The notes under the pieces are model-generated. The model had not been told where the DNA came from, made no database searches, and saw only the letters and a program-made list of their open reading frames with translations. DNA of 41,714 bases from UBA6136 sp041178325 (lineage in GTDB: Bacteria; Pseudomonadota; Gammaproteobacteria; Methylococcales; Methylococcaceae): contig JBEGVN010000053.1 in assembly GCA_041178325.1 (NCBI GenBank), positions 1 to 41,714 of the forward strand, read 5' to 3'. The translations under genes and the position numbers were made by a program. Shown piece by piece: positions 9,124 to 16,631 of this stretch (its first letter is position 1; every line of letters starts with the position of its first letter).

Positions 9124-9250
9124 CAGGAGGAGGGCAGGTGCGGTGCTATGGCCGCTCTTGATCCTGATGTTGTCGGTGACCGTCGCAGGTTGCCAGTCCC
9201 AGAAGGACCGCCTGCGCGGCATTCCGGACACCTGCGACTGCAGTCACTGA
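9110..9250 (+). CDS. 46-residue lipoprotein overlapping the end of cti
   Basis: A short frame starting at ATG 9110, within the last codons of cti (overlap 14 bases), and ending at TGA 9248-9250. It begins MKTASRRRAGAV with a strongly basic n-region, then LWPLLILMLSVTVAGC, an almost ideal lipoprotein signal with lipobox VAGC and Cys28. The mature peptide would have only 19 residues, ending DTCDCSH, so three Cys and one His sit in a tiny lipid-anchored tail. A purine-rich GGAGGAGGG at 9126-9134 precedes an internal GTG at 9143, but that start would lack the basic n-region. The function is unknown; the overlap suggests it serves Cti, perhaps in membrane anchoring, redox or metal/heme handling. 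That is inference. Confidence 0.6.
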   Translation: MKTASRRRAGAVLWPLLILMLSVTVAGCQSQKDRLRGIPDTCDCSH

Positions 9251-9253
9251 CAC

Positions 9254-9880
9254 CTATTCGGCGGGATGGCCGCTTTCCGGAAGGGATTTGCGGGCGCGGT
9301 CGATGCTCTCGATCAAACCAGCCATCTCGGCATACGAAATTTCGCCGGTGTATTCCTCGCCAATCCGGTAGGTCCAATGGCTTGTCAGGTTGGGGCTGTA
9401 GAGCTTGGCGTAATGACGAACCAGGGATTCCTTGAGTGGGATACTGATGGATTCCAGCACCCGGCACTCATTCTCGCGGCACTGGCGACGCCCGCTTTTG
9501 ACATAGATCGTCTGGCGCATCGTGCCCTCGGGCGCCTCATAAGTCACCACGACCTTGTTGCGCGGTGTGTCCGTCATCTGCATGAAATCAACACCAATCG
9601 CTGCCTTGCCGGTCTTTCGATCCAACGCAGCCAGAAGATAGGTTCCTCGATAGTGGCGGTTATCTTCGTAGGGTTCCTCAAATCCTTTTTCCGTATTCAG
9701 ATGAATGGCATCTTGATCTGGCTTCGGTGTGACGGTTGTGGTTTTAGCGTAATGTTCCGGCGTCAGGTTGGTCGGGGGCCTTGAGGATTTTGAGGCGCAG
9801 GCCGTTACAAAGACGGCCAGAAAGAATACGGCGAAGGGTCGAAGGCGCGTCAGCATAGTCACGGAATCGGTGGGTTTCAT
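9254..9880 (-). CDS. Conserved-type hypothetical lipoprotein
   Basis: The ATG at 9878-9880 is preceded on the minus strand by GAGG at eight bases' distance, so I use it rather than the longer frame to 9937. The 208-residue product has a lipoprotein signal (RLRPFAVFFLAVFVTAC, Cys28). The mature part starts with a Thr/Pro-rich linker (TNLTPEHYAKTTTVTPKP), then a mixed alpha/beta region with two closely spaced Cys (RRQCRENECR) that may form a disulfide, and an amphipathic C-terminus. No family recognised. It is convergent with the cti unit, 3 bases after the small lipoprotein stop. Confidence 0.65.
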   Translation of the reverse strand: MKPTDSVTMLTRLRPFAVFFLAVFVTACASKSSRPPTNLTPEHYAKTTTVTPKPDQDAIHLNTEKGFEEPYEDNRHYRGTYLLAALDRKTGKAAIGVDFMQMTDTPRNKVVVTYEAPEGTMRQTIYVKSGRRQCRENECRVLESISIPLKESLVRHYAKLYSPNLTSHWTYRIGEEYTGEISYAEMAGLIESIDRARKSLPESGHPAE

Positions 9881-10027
9881 GGATAAAGCCTCAACTGGCA
9901 TGAAGATCAATGATTCTAGCCGGAAGGATACTTGCAACGGGCTGGATTTAGAAAAATGACATTTTTTCGCGCAAAGGCCATCCGTGCGGTAAAATAGCCG
10001 TGAACCCTAGGGGAGAGGGGATCGTAG

Positions 10028-10075
10028 ATGTCAGAAGAACCGTTTGATGTCCTCTCTGGCATCCTCAGCCCCTGA
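10028..10075 (+). CDS. Possible 15-codon leader peptide ahead of the HTH gene pair
   Basis: An ATG at 10028 follows the purine-rich AGGGGAGAGGGG (10009-10020), one of the best ribosome-binding sequences in the area, but the frame ends after 15 codons (MSEEPFDVLSGILSP). A TAAAAT -10-like box lies at 9990-9995. It is in the same frame as the helix-turn-helix gene downstream, with no stop between 10075 and 10423 in that frame. It may be a short upstream frame affecting translation of the pair, or chance. The rest of the gap 9881-10201 shows nothing else clear. Confidence 0.25.
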   Translation: MSEEPFDVLSGILSP

Positions 10076-10201
10076 GCATTCCGCCTGTCATTGCCCCCTT
10101 GTGGGCTTCACACACGGATTTCGTTATCCCCAACTCTGTGCCCGTCCGATTGCCAGCGCCTTGCCGCCGCAGTCCTCCAACCTGAAACACGAAACGACGA
10201 T

Positions 10202-10423
10202 ATGACGATGCCTCAAAGGCTTGCTGCACTGAAAGACACCGACGTCCTCCAGCTCAATGAAGCGGCTGAAATTCTTGGACTTGAACCTTCCTATCTCGAA
10301 TACCTCGCAGCCTCCAAGGCCTTTGGGCTCAAGAGCAAGGCGATCAAGTGGAAGCGACAGTTTATCGTGAGCGATCTGAGAAACTTCCTTGAAGCCCGTG
10401 CTAAAGGGGTGACGAGTGGTTGA
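10202..10423 (+). CDS. Small excisionase/MerR-like helix-turn-helix protein (first of a pair)
   Basis: From ATG 10202 (or 10208) the product has about 73 residues. LQLNEAAEILGLEPSYLEYL forms the helix-turn-helix and a basic wing follows (KAIKWKRQFIVSDLRNFLEARAKG), the standard layout of excisionase-family HTH_17 proteins, which bind DNA as small winged helices. The next gene encodes a protein of the same size and layout and starts before this one stops (8-base overlap). This suggests a heterodimer or tandem binding unit. No integrase is nearby, so an excisionase role is not supported; a local regulator is more likely. Confidence 0.6.
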   Translation: MTMPQRLAALKDTDVLQLNEAAEILGLEPSYLEYLAASKAFGLKSKAIKWKRQFIVSDLRNFLEARAKGVTSG

Positions 10424-10631
10424 TCGCATGCAGGAAGACTTGCTGACACCGGAGGATGCGGCTCGCATTACCGGCCTGACCCGATCCGAACTCGCCCATC
10501 ACACCCACCACCGGACCTACGGACTGCACAGCGTTCATCGTGCAGGAAAGACTTGGTACCGCGCTGACACGCTCCGTCACTTCAGAACCAATCTCGAAGC
10601 CAATCGCGCTGCTGAGTCCTTGTTCAGCTAA
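10416..10631 (+). CDS. Small excisionase/MerR-like helix-turn-helix protein (second of a pair)
   Basis: A 71-residue product. The GTG at 10416 has AGGGGT at 10404-10409 at good distance and overlaps the stop of the preceding gene (TGA 10421-10423); ATG 10428 is an alternative. LLTPEDAARITGLTRSELAHH is the helix-turn-helix, followed by a wing with GKTWYRADTLRHFRTN. Both halves parallel the first protein, so the pair probably arose by duplication and then diverged strongly. It is followed by a 100-base gap to a FAH-family gene on the same strand. Confidence 0.6.
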   Translation: MVDRMQEDLLTPEDAARITGLTRSELAHHTHHRTYGLHSVHRAGKTWYRADTLRHFRTNLEANRAAESLFS

Positions 10632-10732
10632 TTCCCAAGAGCGCCTTTCGGGGCAGGCGGAATAATTGACGCCGTTCAGGGGCTGCGTGAGCCGATACAA
10701 TGGGCCCATTCGGCTTTATCTATGGAGGACCC

Positions 10733-11539
10733 ATGCGGATCATTCGATGTCTTGACCAGACCGGTTCCACTCGACATGCCGTCCCTCTGGATGATGGGCG
10801 TGCTCATGCCATTCGGGGTGACCTACTGGGTGCATTCGAGGTCACCGACGAAGTCATTGAGGTTCGAAAGCTTCTGGCTCCCTTGAAGCCTGAATCGATC
10901 CTTTGCATCGGACTGAATTATCGTGCCCATGCGGAGGAGACGCGCTCGACGCTTCCTGAGCACCCGATACTTTTCATGAAGCATCCGGCCTCGGTCCAAA
11001 ACCCAGGCGATCCCATTGAACTCCCCCGAACCCTCCGCAGTGACCGGGTGGACTATGAATGTGAGCTTGCGGTGGTGATTGGCAAGAGCGCGCGTAATGT
11101 AACCCGCGAAAATGCGCTTGACCATGTGTTGGGCTATACCTGCGGTAACGATGTCTCGGCCCGCGATTGGCAAAAGAGCGGGGGTGGTGGTCAGTGGTGC
11201 CGTGGCAAGACGTTCGATACCTTTTGTCCCTTGGGGCCCGCACTGATCACAGCCGATGAGATTCCCGACCCCAATGCACTTGGCATTCGGACGCTTCTCA
11301 ATGGCACGGTGATGCAGGACTCCAATACCAGCGACATGATCTTCGATGTTCCACGGCTGATCGAATTTCTGAGCGCGAGTTGCACCCTGACGCCGGGAAC
11401 CGTCATCCTGACCGGGACGCCACAGGGGGTCGGCATGGCCCGCGACCCGAGGGTCTGGCTGCAGGAGGGCGATACGATCGCGATCGAGATCGAGGGGATC
11501 GGAACCCTCAGCAATCCCGTCAGGGCCGAGCAAACTTGA
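10733..11539 (+). CDS. Fumarylacetoacetate hydrolase (FAH) family protein
   Basis: A 268-residue cytosolic enzyme. ATG 10733 is preceded by GGAGG at 10724-10728. Family landmarks: SILCIGLNYRAHAEE, the metal-ligand block VDYECELAVVIGK, then GYTCGNDVSARDWQ, KTFDTFCPLGP and LTPGTVILTGTPQGVG. These indicate a divalent-metal C-C hydrolase or decarboxylase of the FAHD/ureidoglycolate-lyase/HpcE-like group, acting on acylpyruvates or oxaloacetate-like substrates. The exact substrate cannot be read from the sequence. A PEP-mutase/isocitrate-lyase-family gene, another C-C bond enzyme, lies 1.8 kb downstream on the other strand; no pathway link is evident. Confidence 0.85.
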   Translation: MRIIRCLDQTGSTRHAVPLDDGRAHAIRGDLLGAFEVTDEVIEVRKLLAPLKPESILCIGLNYRAHAEETRSTLPEHPILFMKHPASVQNPGDPIELPRTLRSDRVDYECELAVVIGKSARNVTRENALDHVLGYTCGNDVSARDWQKSGGGGQWCRGKTFDTFCPLGPALITADEIPDPNALGIRTLLNGTVMQDSNTSDMIFDVPRLIEFLSASCTLTPGTVILTGTPQGVGMARDPRVWLQEGDTIAIEIEGIGTLSNPVRAEQT

Positions 11540-11559
11540 CCTCATCCTGAACGCCTTTT

Positions 11560-13041
11560 ATGCAGCCGGTCCGCCGTTGTCTTTTTTCTGCCCTGCTCTG
11601 TATATCAGGGGGTGCAATGGCGGGCGAAGGTTTCCCGATCTATCCCGAGGATCCTTTTGGTACGCATGAGGATGTCTCGGAAACACCAGGCCGATCAGCA
11701 ACGCAGGTGGGAAACGATCCATGCATACCCAGAGGCGTGCACGGTGAACGCTGGACTTTGGTGGATGTCATTGATCAGGCCCTCTGCCACAACCCCCAGA
11801 CCCGTCAAGCCTGGGCCAATGCCAAACAGCAGGCCTCTCAATTCGGCTCTGCCGAATCAGCATACCTGCCTTCACTGACCTTTAACATGCCATTTTCCCG
11901 CAGCCAAAATACGGCCGGTGGCGGGATCAGCAACGGCATTCCTGTGAATGGTGGCGGTGGAGCCAAAAATACTCAGTACACCCGTATCGTTCCGCAGCTT
12001 AGCGTTAATTACCTTCTGTTTGACTTTGGCGGACGCGCAGCCCGGGTGGAGACCGCGCGTCAGGCGCTGGAAGCAGCCAACTGGCAGCATGCTGCAACCA
12101 TTCAGACCGTGCTTTATTCGGCACTCCAGGCCTACTATCAGTTATTTGCAGCGAGGGCGTCTTTGGAGGCAGCCGAGCAGACGGTGAAAGCCATGCAGGT
12201 CGCCTATGATTCGGCGGCCTACAGATTTCAGGTGGGTTCGGCCGCGCTCGGGGACAAGCTTCAGGCCCAGACGATATTAGCGCAGGCTAAGGTCAACCGA
12301 AGAACCGCCGAAGGCAATGCCAAGGCGGCATTGGGTGCCATTGCCAATGCCATGGGCCTGAATCCGCATCAAAGCCTTGAGTTTGAACCCCCTAATCTGG
12401 CCGCCCCCGATCCTGAACGCGAGAAGGATGTCGAGAGTCTTCTTGATATTGCGAGGGATGCGCGTCCTGACCTGGCTGCCGCCGAAGCTCAGGTCAAGGC
12501 CGGTCAGGCCAATGTCCTTGCCATGCGCTCGCAAGGAATGCCCCAGCTCTCTTTGGTCGGCAATTATTCCTATCTCGACAGCCTGAATGCGATGGCCATC
12601 TCCAGTTGGGCGGTCGGTGTCCAGGTTTCGGTTCCGCTGTTTACCGGCTTCAATAATTCCTATCAGGTGCGTGCTGCGGAAGAGCAGGTCGAGGCCCAGG
12701 CCGCCTCCCGCGATCAACTCGAGCAGGCGATTACGCAATCGGTCTGGCAAGCCTATTACACGCTGGCGGCGACCAAGGACAATCTCCAAAACACGGAAGA
12801 GCTTCTGGATAGTGCCAAGGAATCGGAGCGCGTGGCGCTTGGCCGTTACCGTGAGGGGGTGGGGAATATCGTGGAGGTCACTAACGCGGAGAATAACCTG
12901 GCCAACGCCCGGTACAGCTATGTTCAGGCGCATTACAACTGGCGCATTGGCAAGGCGCAGCTCGCGCAGGCGCTGGGTCGACTGGATGCCGGTGACGTCG
13001 AAGCGGTGGAAGGGACCCGCCAGAACGGGGTGATCGAGTGA
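11560..13041 (+). CDS. TolC-like outer-membrane efflux channel protein
   Basis: A 493-residue OEP-family protein. The signal peptide ends at AMA-GEG (about residue 21), followed by a 40-residue linker and two OEP repeats (about 65-260 and 285-480), each with long helices rich in Ala/Gln and beta segments such as PQLSVNYLLFDFGGR and VSVPLFTGFNNSYQVR. Such proteins form trimeric channels joined to RND, MFS or ABC pumps, but no pump or adaptor gene is nearby, so its partner must be encoded elsewhere. The stop codon overlaps the GTG start of a BamE-like lipoprotein gene (GTGA), implying coupled translation. The FAH gene ends 20 bases upstream, so all three may be one operon. Confidence 0.9.
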   Translation: MQPVRRCLFSALLCISGGAMAGEGFPIYPEDPFGTHEDVSETPGRSATQVGNDPCIPRGVHGERWTLVDVIDQALCHNPQTRQAWANAKQQASQFGSAESAYLPSLTFNMPFSRSQNTAGGGISNGIPVNGGGGAKNTQYTRIVPQLSVNYLLFDFGGRAARVETARQALEAANWQHAATIQTVLYSALQAYYQLFAARASLEAAEQTVKAMQVAYDSAAYRFQVGSAALGDKLQAQTILAQAKVNRRTAEGNAKAALGAIANAMGLNPHQSLEFEPPNLAAPDPEREKDVESLLDIARDARPDLAAAEAQVKAGQANVLAMRSQGMPQLSLVGNYSYLDSLNAMAISSWAVGVQVSVPLFTGFNNSYQVRAAEEQVEAQAASRDQLEQAITQSVWQAYYTLAATKDNLQNTEELLDSAKESERVALGRYREGVGNIVEVTNAENNLANARYSYVQAHYNWRIGKAQLAQALGRLDAGDVEAVEGTRQNGVIE

Positions 13042-13361
13042 CCGGGCTTTTTTTCCTTCGCGTATCTCTCCTCTTGGGCGTGACCGTGCTGTCTGCCTGT
13101 TCGACACTTGGGACTGATTTTGAGGAGAATAATGCGCTCAAGATCAGAAAGGGGATGACGCGTGAAGAAGTGATCGGTGTGATGGGGTCCCCCCCGAGTC
13201 AGGTTGAAGGCACGAATGACTGGCGTCTGACCTGGATCTACACCATTTCTGACCCGATCTCCTTTGGTTCGCGTTCCAAACGCGTTACGGTCACTTTTGA
13301 TGACCGGGGCAAGGCCGAAGGAGTGCCTCCGGGCGGCATCGTTCCCGACCTCTACCAATAA
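13038..13361 (+). CDS. BamE/SmpA-OmlA-like lipoprotein
   Basis: A 107-residue protein whose GTG start sits in a GTGA overlap with the TolC-like gene stop. Its signal peptide ends VLSAC (Cys21). The mature domain reads KIRKGMTREEVIGVMGSPP, then a Trp-rich strand and VTVTFDDRGKA, the two-helix/three-strand pattern of the SmpA/OmlA (BamE) family. Classical BamE aids beta-barrel assembly; this copy, coupled to an outer-membrane channel gene, may be a dedicated helper or simply a paralogue. Which one cannot be decided from the window. Confidence 0.8.
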   Translation: MTGLFFLRVSLLLGVTVLSACSTLGTDFEENNALKIRKGMTREEVIGVMGSPPSQVEGTNDWRLTWIYTISDPISFGSRSKRVTVTFDDRGKAEGVPPGGIVPDLYQ

Positions 13362-13366
13362 AAGAT

Positions 13367-14224
13367 TTAGTCTTTCTTGAGGCGATCGTTGTAGGCATCG
13401 AAGCCGACAACCTCCAAGAGGTGATCAAAACCAACTTGGGCCTCCGGCATGGTTCCTGATTTCAGGTCTTCGAGCGCCTCCTCCATGGCTGCGACGGCCG
13501 CACCAATCAGTGCCAGCGGGTAAGCCGCAATGCGATAGCCCATGGCTTCAAGCTCAGGCGCCTTCAGAACCGGCGTCCGGCCGCCATGGATCAGGTTGGC
13601 CATCGTCGGCTTTGTCACCCGCCGATTGAAAGCCTCCATCTCGTCAATGCTGCTGGGGGCTTCGAGAAAGAGGATGTCGGCTCCGAGGGATTCGAACGCC
13701 TCCATGCGCCAGAGCGCTTCTTCCAGTCCCAAGGTTGCTCGGGCATCGGTTCGCGCGAGAATCAGAATGTCTGCCCCGGCATCCCGCGCCCGAACGGCCG
13801 CCTTGAGACGCATCATGGCTTCGTCCCGCCCGACGACCGCCTTGCCCTGAGTGTGCCCACAGCGTTTGGGGGCAACCTGATCTTCGATCATGATGGCGGC
13901 AAACCCGGCGCGGGCGTAGCCCTCGACCGTCCGTTGAACATTGGCCGTGTTGCCGTAACCGGTATCGCCATCACCAATGACCGGAATCGATACTGACTCG
14001 AGAATCGATCGGCCCTGATCGATCATTTCGCCATAGGAGATCAAACCGGTGTCCGGAAGGCCAAGCCGGGCCGCGGCGACCGAAAAACCACTCATGAAGC
14101 TCAATGGAAAGCCGGCTCGCTCAATCAGACGTGCCGAGAGTCCGTCATAACAGCAGGGCATGACCAGAAGCTCCGGTCGCTCAAGGAGCCGACGCAGCGC
14201 CTGTGCGCTGCTCTTTGCCATCAA
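13367..14224 (-). CDS. Isocitrate lyase/PEP mutase superfamily enzyme
   Basis: A 285-residue cytosolic TIM-barrel enzyme. The Mg-binding motif IGDGDTGYGN is at 83-92 (Asp85, Asp87), the acidic pair in IMIEDQ at 111-116, the catalytic-loop motif KRCGH at 120-124 with its Cys, and ARTDAR at 157-162. The Cys in the loop fits lyases of the 2-methylisocitrate lyase/oxaloacetate decarboxylase/carboxyphosphonoenolpyruvate mutase-like groups rather than true PEP mutase. No prp or phosphonate genes accompany it. It starts 8 bases after the L,D-transpeptidase gene ends, on the same strand, so they are probably co-transcribed. Confidence 0.85.
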   Translation of the reverse strand: MMAKSSAQALRRLLERPELLVMPCCYDGLSARLIERAGFPLSFMSGFSVAAARLGLPDTGLISYGEMIDQGRSILESVSIPVIGDGDTGYGNTANVQRTVEGYARAGFAAIMIEDQVAPKRCGHTQGKAVVGRDEAMMRLKAAVRARDAGADILILARTDARATLGLEEALWRMEAFESLGADILFLEAPSSIDEMEAFNRRVTKPTMANLIHGGRTPVLKAPELEAMGYRIAAYPLALIGAAVAAMEEALEDLKSGTMPEAQVGFDHLLEVVGFDAYNDRLKKD

Positions 14225-14232
14225 GGGGCCTC

Positions 14233-15192
14233 TCAGCGGGAGAGTGTTGGGTTCACGGATTCGACGCTGGAAGCGCCGTAATTATCGGATTGGGGGTTAT
14301 AGCGAGCGCCTCCCTGGGCCTCTTGCATCTGATCAAATTCGCTCTGTGTCACGGTCTTGAGCTGTGATGGGGCAGGTGTGGTGCCATCGTCGGCGATGGG
14401 CTGCGACAGCGGGCCATCCGAACTCGCGCCGGGGTTCGCCGCTGCATTGACGCGATCCCAGCGCGGGCCGGGGCCGATGATGATGAGGGTCCGGTAGGCC
14501 ATCACCGTCGCGCCGGTCTTGCGACCGGTTTTTTCGTTGATCTGATCAACGGCACCATAACCGCTGTGGCCCACCAGGTGGAACATTTCTTCCGCGCGGT
14601 AATCCTCTTCATGGACACACCCGTGGGATTCGGCGGCTTTGCCCATGTCGGCAATCGAGTTGCGGTCCAGGGAAGAATGCAGCGCTTCGCCACCGTGGAA
14701 AAAGACCGACCAGAGCATCGGTGCATCGTATTCACGTGACCAATGGCTGGATGAGAAAGCCTTTGGGCTGAAATAGCCGGACAAGGTGTCATGTCCCTGC
14801 ATGCCGGTGGAGACCAGCCAGTAATAAATCAGGCCGGCTCCCCGTTGATAGACGCGCAACGTTTGCTGTCGTCCCCAGAAGTCATCATCCGCCTTGCTGA
14901 TCACCACAATGAGGTTGTAACTTGAGAAGTCCGGGTCATCCAGCGGGTTAGGGAGTTCCGCAACCTCCTTGGGGTCCGGATCCTTGTAAGGTGAAAAGGC
15001 CTTGGTGACGCCAAAAACGTGATGAGGATCTGCCGCGGGATCGCTTTCGTAACGGTTTTGAGGCTGGGTTCGTGGAAATCCACCCCAAGGGCCATCGGGA
15101 CCGTCGTTCATCCCATGGGCTGTAAAGCTCATTCCCGATAGGCAGGCGACAACGAGTGACAGTAATTTAAGTGAGTGGCGCTTGGAAGTCAT
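14233..15192 (-). CDS. YkuD-type L,D-transpeptidase, atypical catalytic motif
   Basis: ATG at 15192, with AAGGA just upstream on the minus strand, gives 319 residues with signal peptide cleaved near AHG (residue 27). The YkuD domain covers about 90-235: FFHGG with His166, then ESHGCVHEED with Ser189, His190 and catalytic Cys192. Most family members have Arg or Asn right after the GC-hydrophobic core; here residue 194 is His. Known enzymes cross-link peptidoglycan or attach lipoproteins to it in the periplasm. A Pro/Gly-rich N-terminal stretch and an 80-residue polar C-terminal tail flank the domain. It lies 8 bases ahead of the PEP-mutase-family gene. Confidence 0.8.
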   Translation of the reverse strand: MTSKRHSLKLLSLVVACLSGMSFTAHGMNDGPDGPWGGFPRTQPQNRYESDPAADPHHVFGVTKAFSPYKDPDPKEVAELPNPLDDPDFSSYNLIVVISKADDDFWGRQQTLRVYQRGAGLIYYWLVSTGMQGHDTLSGYFSPKAFSSSHWSREYDAPMLWSVFFHGGEALHSSLDRNSIADMGKAAESHGCVHEEDYRAEEMFHLVGHSGYGAVDQINEKTGRKTGATVMAYRTLIIIGPGPRWDRVNAAANPGASSDGPLSQPIADDGTTPAPSQLKTVTQSEFDQMQEAQGGARYNPQSDNYGASSVESVNPTLSR

Positions 15193-15273
15193 TGAGGAGT
15201 CCTTGAGGGCGATTAGCGCCATCATAACTGACCCGAGGCCCCCAAGTCAGGCGGTGTGAGAGTTCGGTTGCGG

Positions 15274-15459
15274 TTACCAGTTATCCTTGAGGTAGCGGTA
15301 ATTCACAATCTCCCGGCAAACCCATGTGGGAAGCTGGAAACCCGAGGGCGTTTCGCAACTTGAAGCGTAAATTTGCACGCTCTCCTGGAAGATATCCATA
15401 CTGAAATATCCCCCGAGAACGAGCGCAATGAAAATGGCGAGGGTATGGACAGCCTTCAT
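15274..15459 (-). CDS. Small single-pass membrane or secreted protein
   Basis: A 61-residue product: a basic start (MKAVHT), one hydrophobic segment (LAIFIALVLGGYFSM, about 7-21), then a short extracytoplasmic part with two Cys (SSCETP and WVCREI) that could pair. No family recognised. It starts 2 bases after the preceding small gene stops, on the same strand, so the two form an operon leading toward the L,D-transpeptidase gene. Confidence 0.5.
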   Translation of the reverse strand: MKAVHTLAIFIALVLGGYFSMDIFQESVQIYASSCETPSGFQLPTWVCREIVNYRYLKDNW

Positions 15460-15461
15460 GT

Positions 15462-15692
15462 TCAGTCTTCCCGATAGCGGTTCCTGCGAACCTGAACCTC
15501 AATCCGTGCAAGACGACCCAGGAACTCGGACATCCCCCAGGACATCCAGGCGGCCAGAATGGCGCCAAAGCCCACATCCATGAGGAGATTGGGGAAACCT
15601 TCTCCCGAGAGAACGCCCGCCGCACAAGCCAGAAAGCCGGCAACGGAAAAACCCAGTGTCAATCGTGCAAAAACCGGTTCAAGTGAATACAT
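15462..15692 (-). CDS. Small two-helix inner-membrane protein
   Basis: A 76-residue protein with hydrophobic segments at about 10-30 (LTLGFSVAGFLACAAGVL) and 37-55 (LLMDVGFGAILAAWMSWGM), and a basic tail (VQVRRNRYRED) that should face the cytoplasm. The start is preceded on the minus strand by an AAGGAGAA ribosome-binding sequence. Function unknown; it is grouped with the following 61-residue gene. Confidence 0.55.
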   Translation of the reverse strand: MYSLEPVFARLTLGFSVAGFLACAAGVLSGEGFPNLLMDVGFGAILAAWMSWGMSEFLGRLARIEVQVRRNRYRED

Positions 15693-16047
15693 GTTGGGTT
15701 CTCCTTCAAGACCTAAGGTGAAAATACCAAAGGTTTGGGGTCATTTTGTCGACGATGTGCTCGTCTTTGTAAATGGATCGTTTCTCTGACAGAAAAGGTC
15801 GGGATTAGTTCACCGAATGCATTGAGTTTCGTCGTTTTTTTTCAAATGATTCACTCCATCAATCCTTCCATTAGGAAATGACCATTGGTTCTTTTAAAGC
15901 GGCTGTGATCTCATGTAAGGATCGAAGTGGGGGACATCCGTCCGATGCCTTTCCGTTTCGTATGCAAAGGAGGCCCCTGGCTTCCAAAAAACCATATGCA
16001 GGACCTGCCTTGGAGCAGCTACCTGTCGATTCTGTTGAGGGTTTGTC
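15693..16047. other. 355-bp intergenic region between divergent small genes
   Basis: No convincing gene is seen. It holds the ribosome-binding site of the minus-strand 76-residue gene, a run of eight T at 15835-15842, a palindrome AATGCATT at 15816-15823, and GAGGG just before the plus-strand start at 16048. It is more AT-rich in its middle, consistent with back-to-back promoters. Confidence 0.4.
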
Positions 16048-16584
16048 ATGCTTGAATACATTTTCGTCGATTTTCCGCTGGCTCTGATCGGCTATGCGGG
16101 TGCAGTGTTCGCAATCTCCCGGTTTGTCGAGGTTCATGATGTTGGAACATCGGGTATTTCCCCTGCGGCTCGCTCATCGACGACCACAGGGGAAAAACCG
16201 CACCAGGATGGGGTCAGTGAGCCGGTGCTCGAGTCCACAACGGAAACCTGGGAGGTGGCTCATGAGCCTGAGGGGCTGACTACGCTCGATGATGAGGACA
16301 TTGCGATCTTCGACCCGATGACGATGGTGGAATTTGATTCCCAGGATGAAGAGCCGGGTTCGCATGTGCCAAGCGATGTCGTTCTCCGCCGGCATTACCT
16401 TGCAAACCTGCGCATGATGCTTGAAACAGTGCATGCCGAGCCTACGGATTGTCAGCTTAAGCGCCATCACCAGCAGTATCTCGATTATCTTTGTGATGTT
16501 CTGGTCGAGGACCGGGAGGCCGTTGAGGCGCTCGAAACGGCCTATGAGGCCCGTCACCTCGCGTTTGATGCGGACGGCGAATAG
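16048..16584 (+). CDS. Hypothetical protein with N-terminal membrane anchor and acidic linker
   Basis: A 178-residue product with ATG after a GAGGG ribosome-binding sequence. One hydrophobic segment (about 5-26, FVDFPLALIGYAGAVFAISRF) is followed by a Ser/Thr-rich then very acidic linker (30-110, with LDDEDIAIFDP and FDSQDEEPG). A helical C-terminal domain (about 115-178) contains YLANLRMMLETVHAEP and HHQQYLDYLCDVLVED. The layout suggests a membrane-tethered helical domain. I do not recognise a family. It is convergent with the large porin gene, 47 bases away. Confidence 0.6.
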   Translation: MLEYIFVDFPLALIGYAGAVFAISRFVEVHDVGTSGISPAARSSTTTGEKPHQDGVSEPVLESTTETWEVAHEPEGLTTLDDEDIAIFDPMTMVEFDSQDEEPGSHVPSDVVLRRHYLANLRMMLETVHAEPTDCQLKRHHQQYLDYLCDVLVEDREAVEALETAYEARHLAFDADGE

Positions 16585-16631
16585 ACCGCTTCGCTGGAGT
16601 CCTTCGGGTGCCTTAAGGCATCTGGAGGACG

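Noticed and set aside
9148..9435. Plus-strand frame from ATG 9148 running into the next gene
   Set aside because: Out of frame with the lipoprotein signal and antisense to the lipoprotein gene at 9254-9880.
10028..10423. Read-through of the in-frame TGA at 10073-10075 (selenocysteine or recoding) to join the leader to the HTH protein
   Set aside because: The sequence between 10076 and 10201 has no recognisable domain, no SECIS-like hairpin was seen, and the HTH domain is complete from its own ATG.
10202..10631. Excisionase genes of an integrated element
   Set aside because: No integrase, att repeats or tRNA target nearby; the fold alone does not show mobility.
16605..16624. Hairpin around TGCCTTAAGGCA between convergent genes as a terminator
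   Set aside because: The stem has two wobble pairs and there is no T run on either strand.
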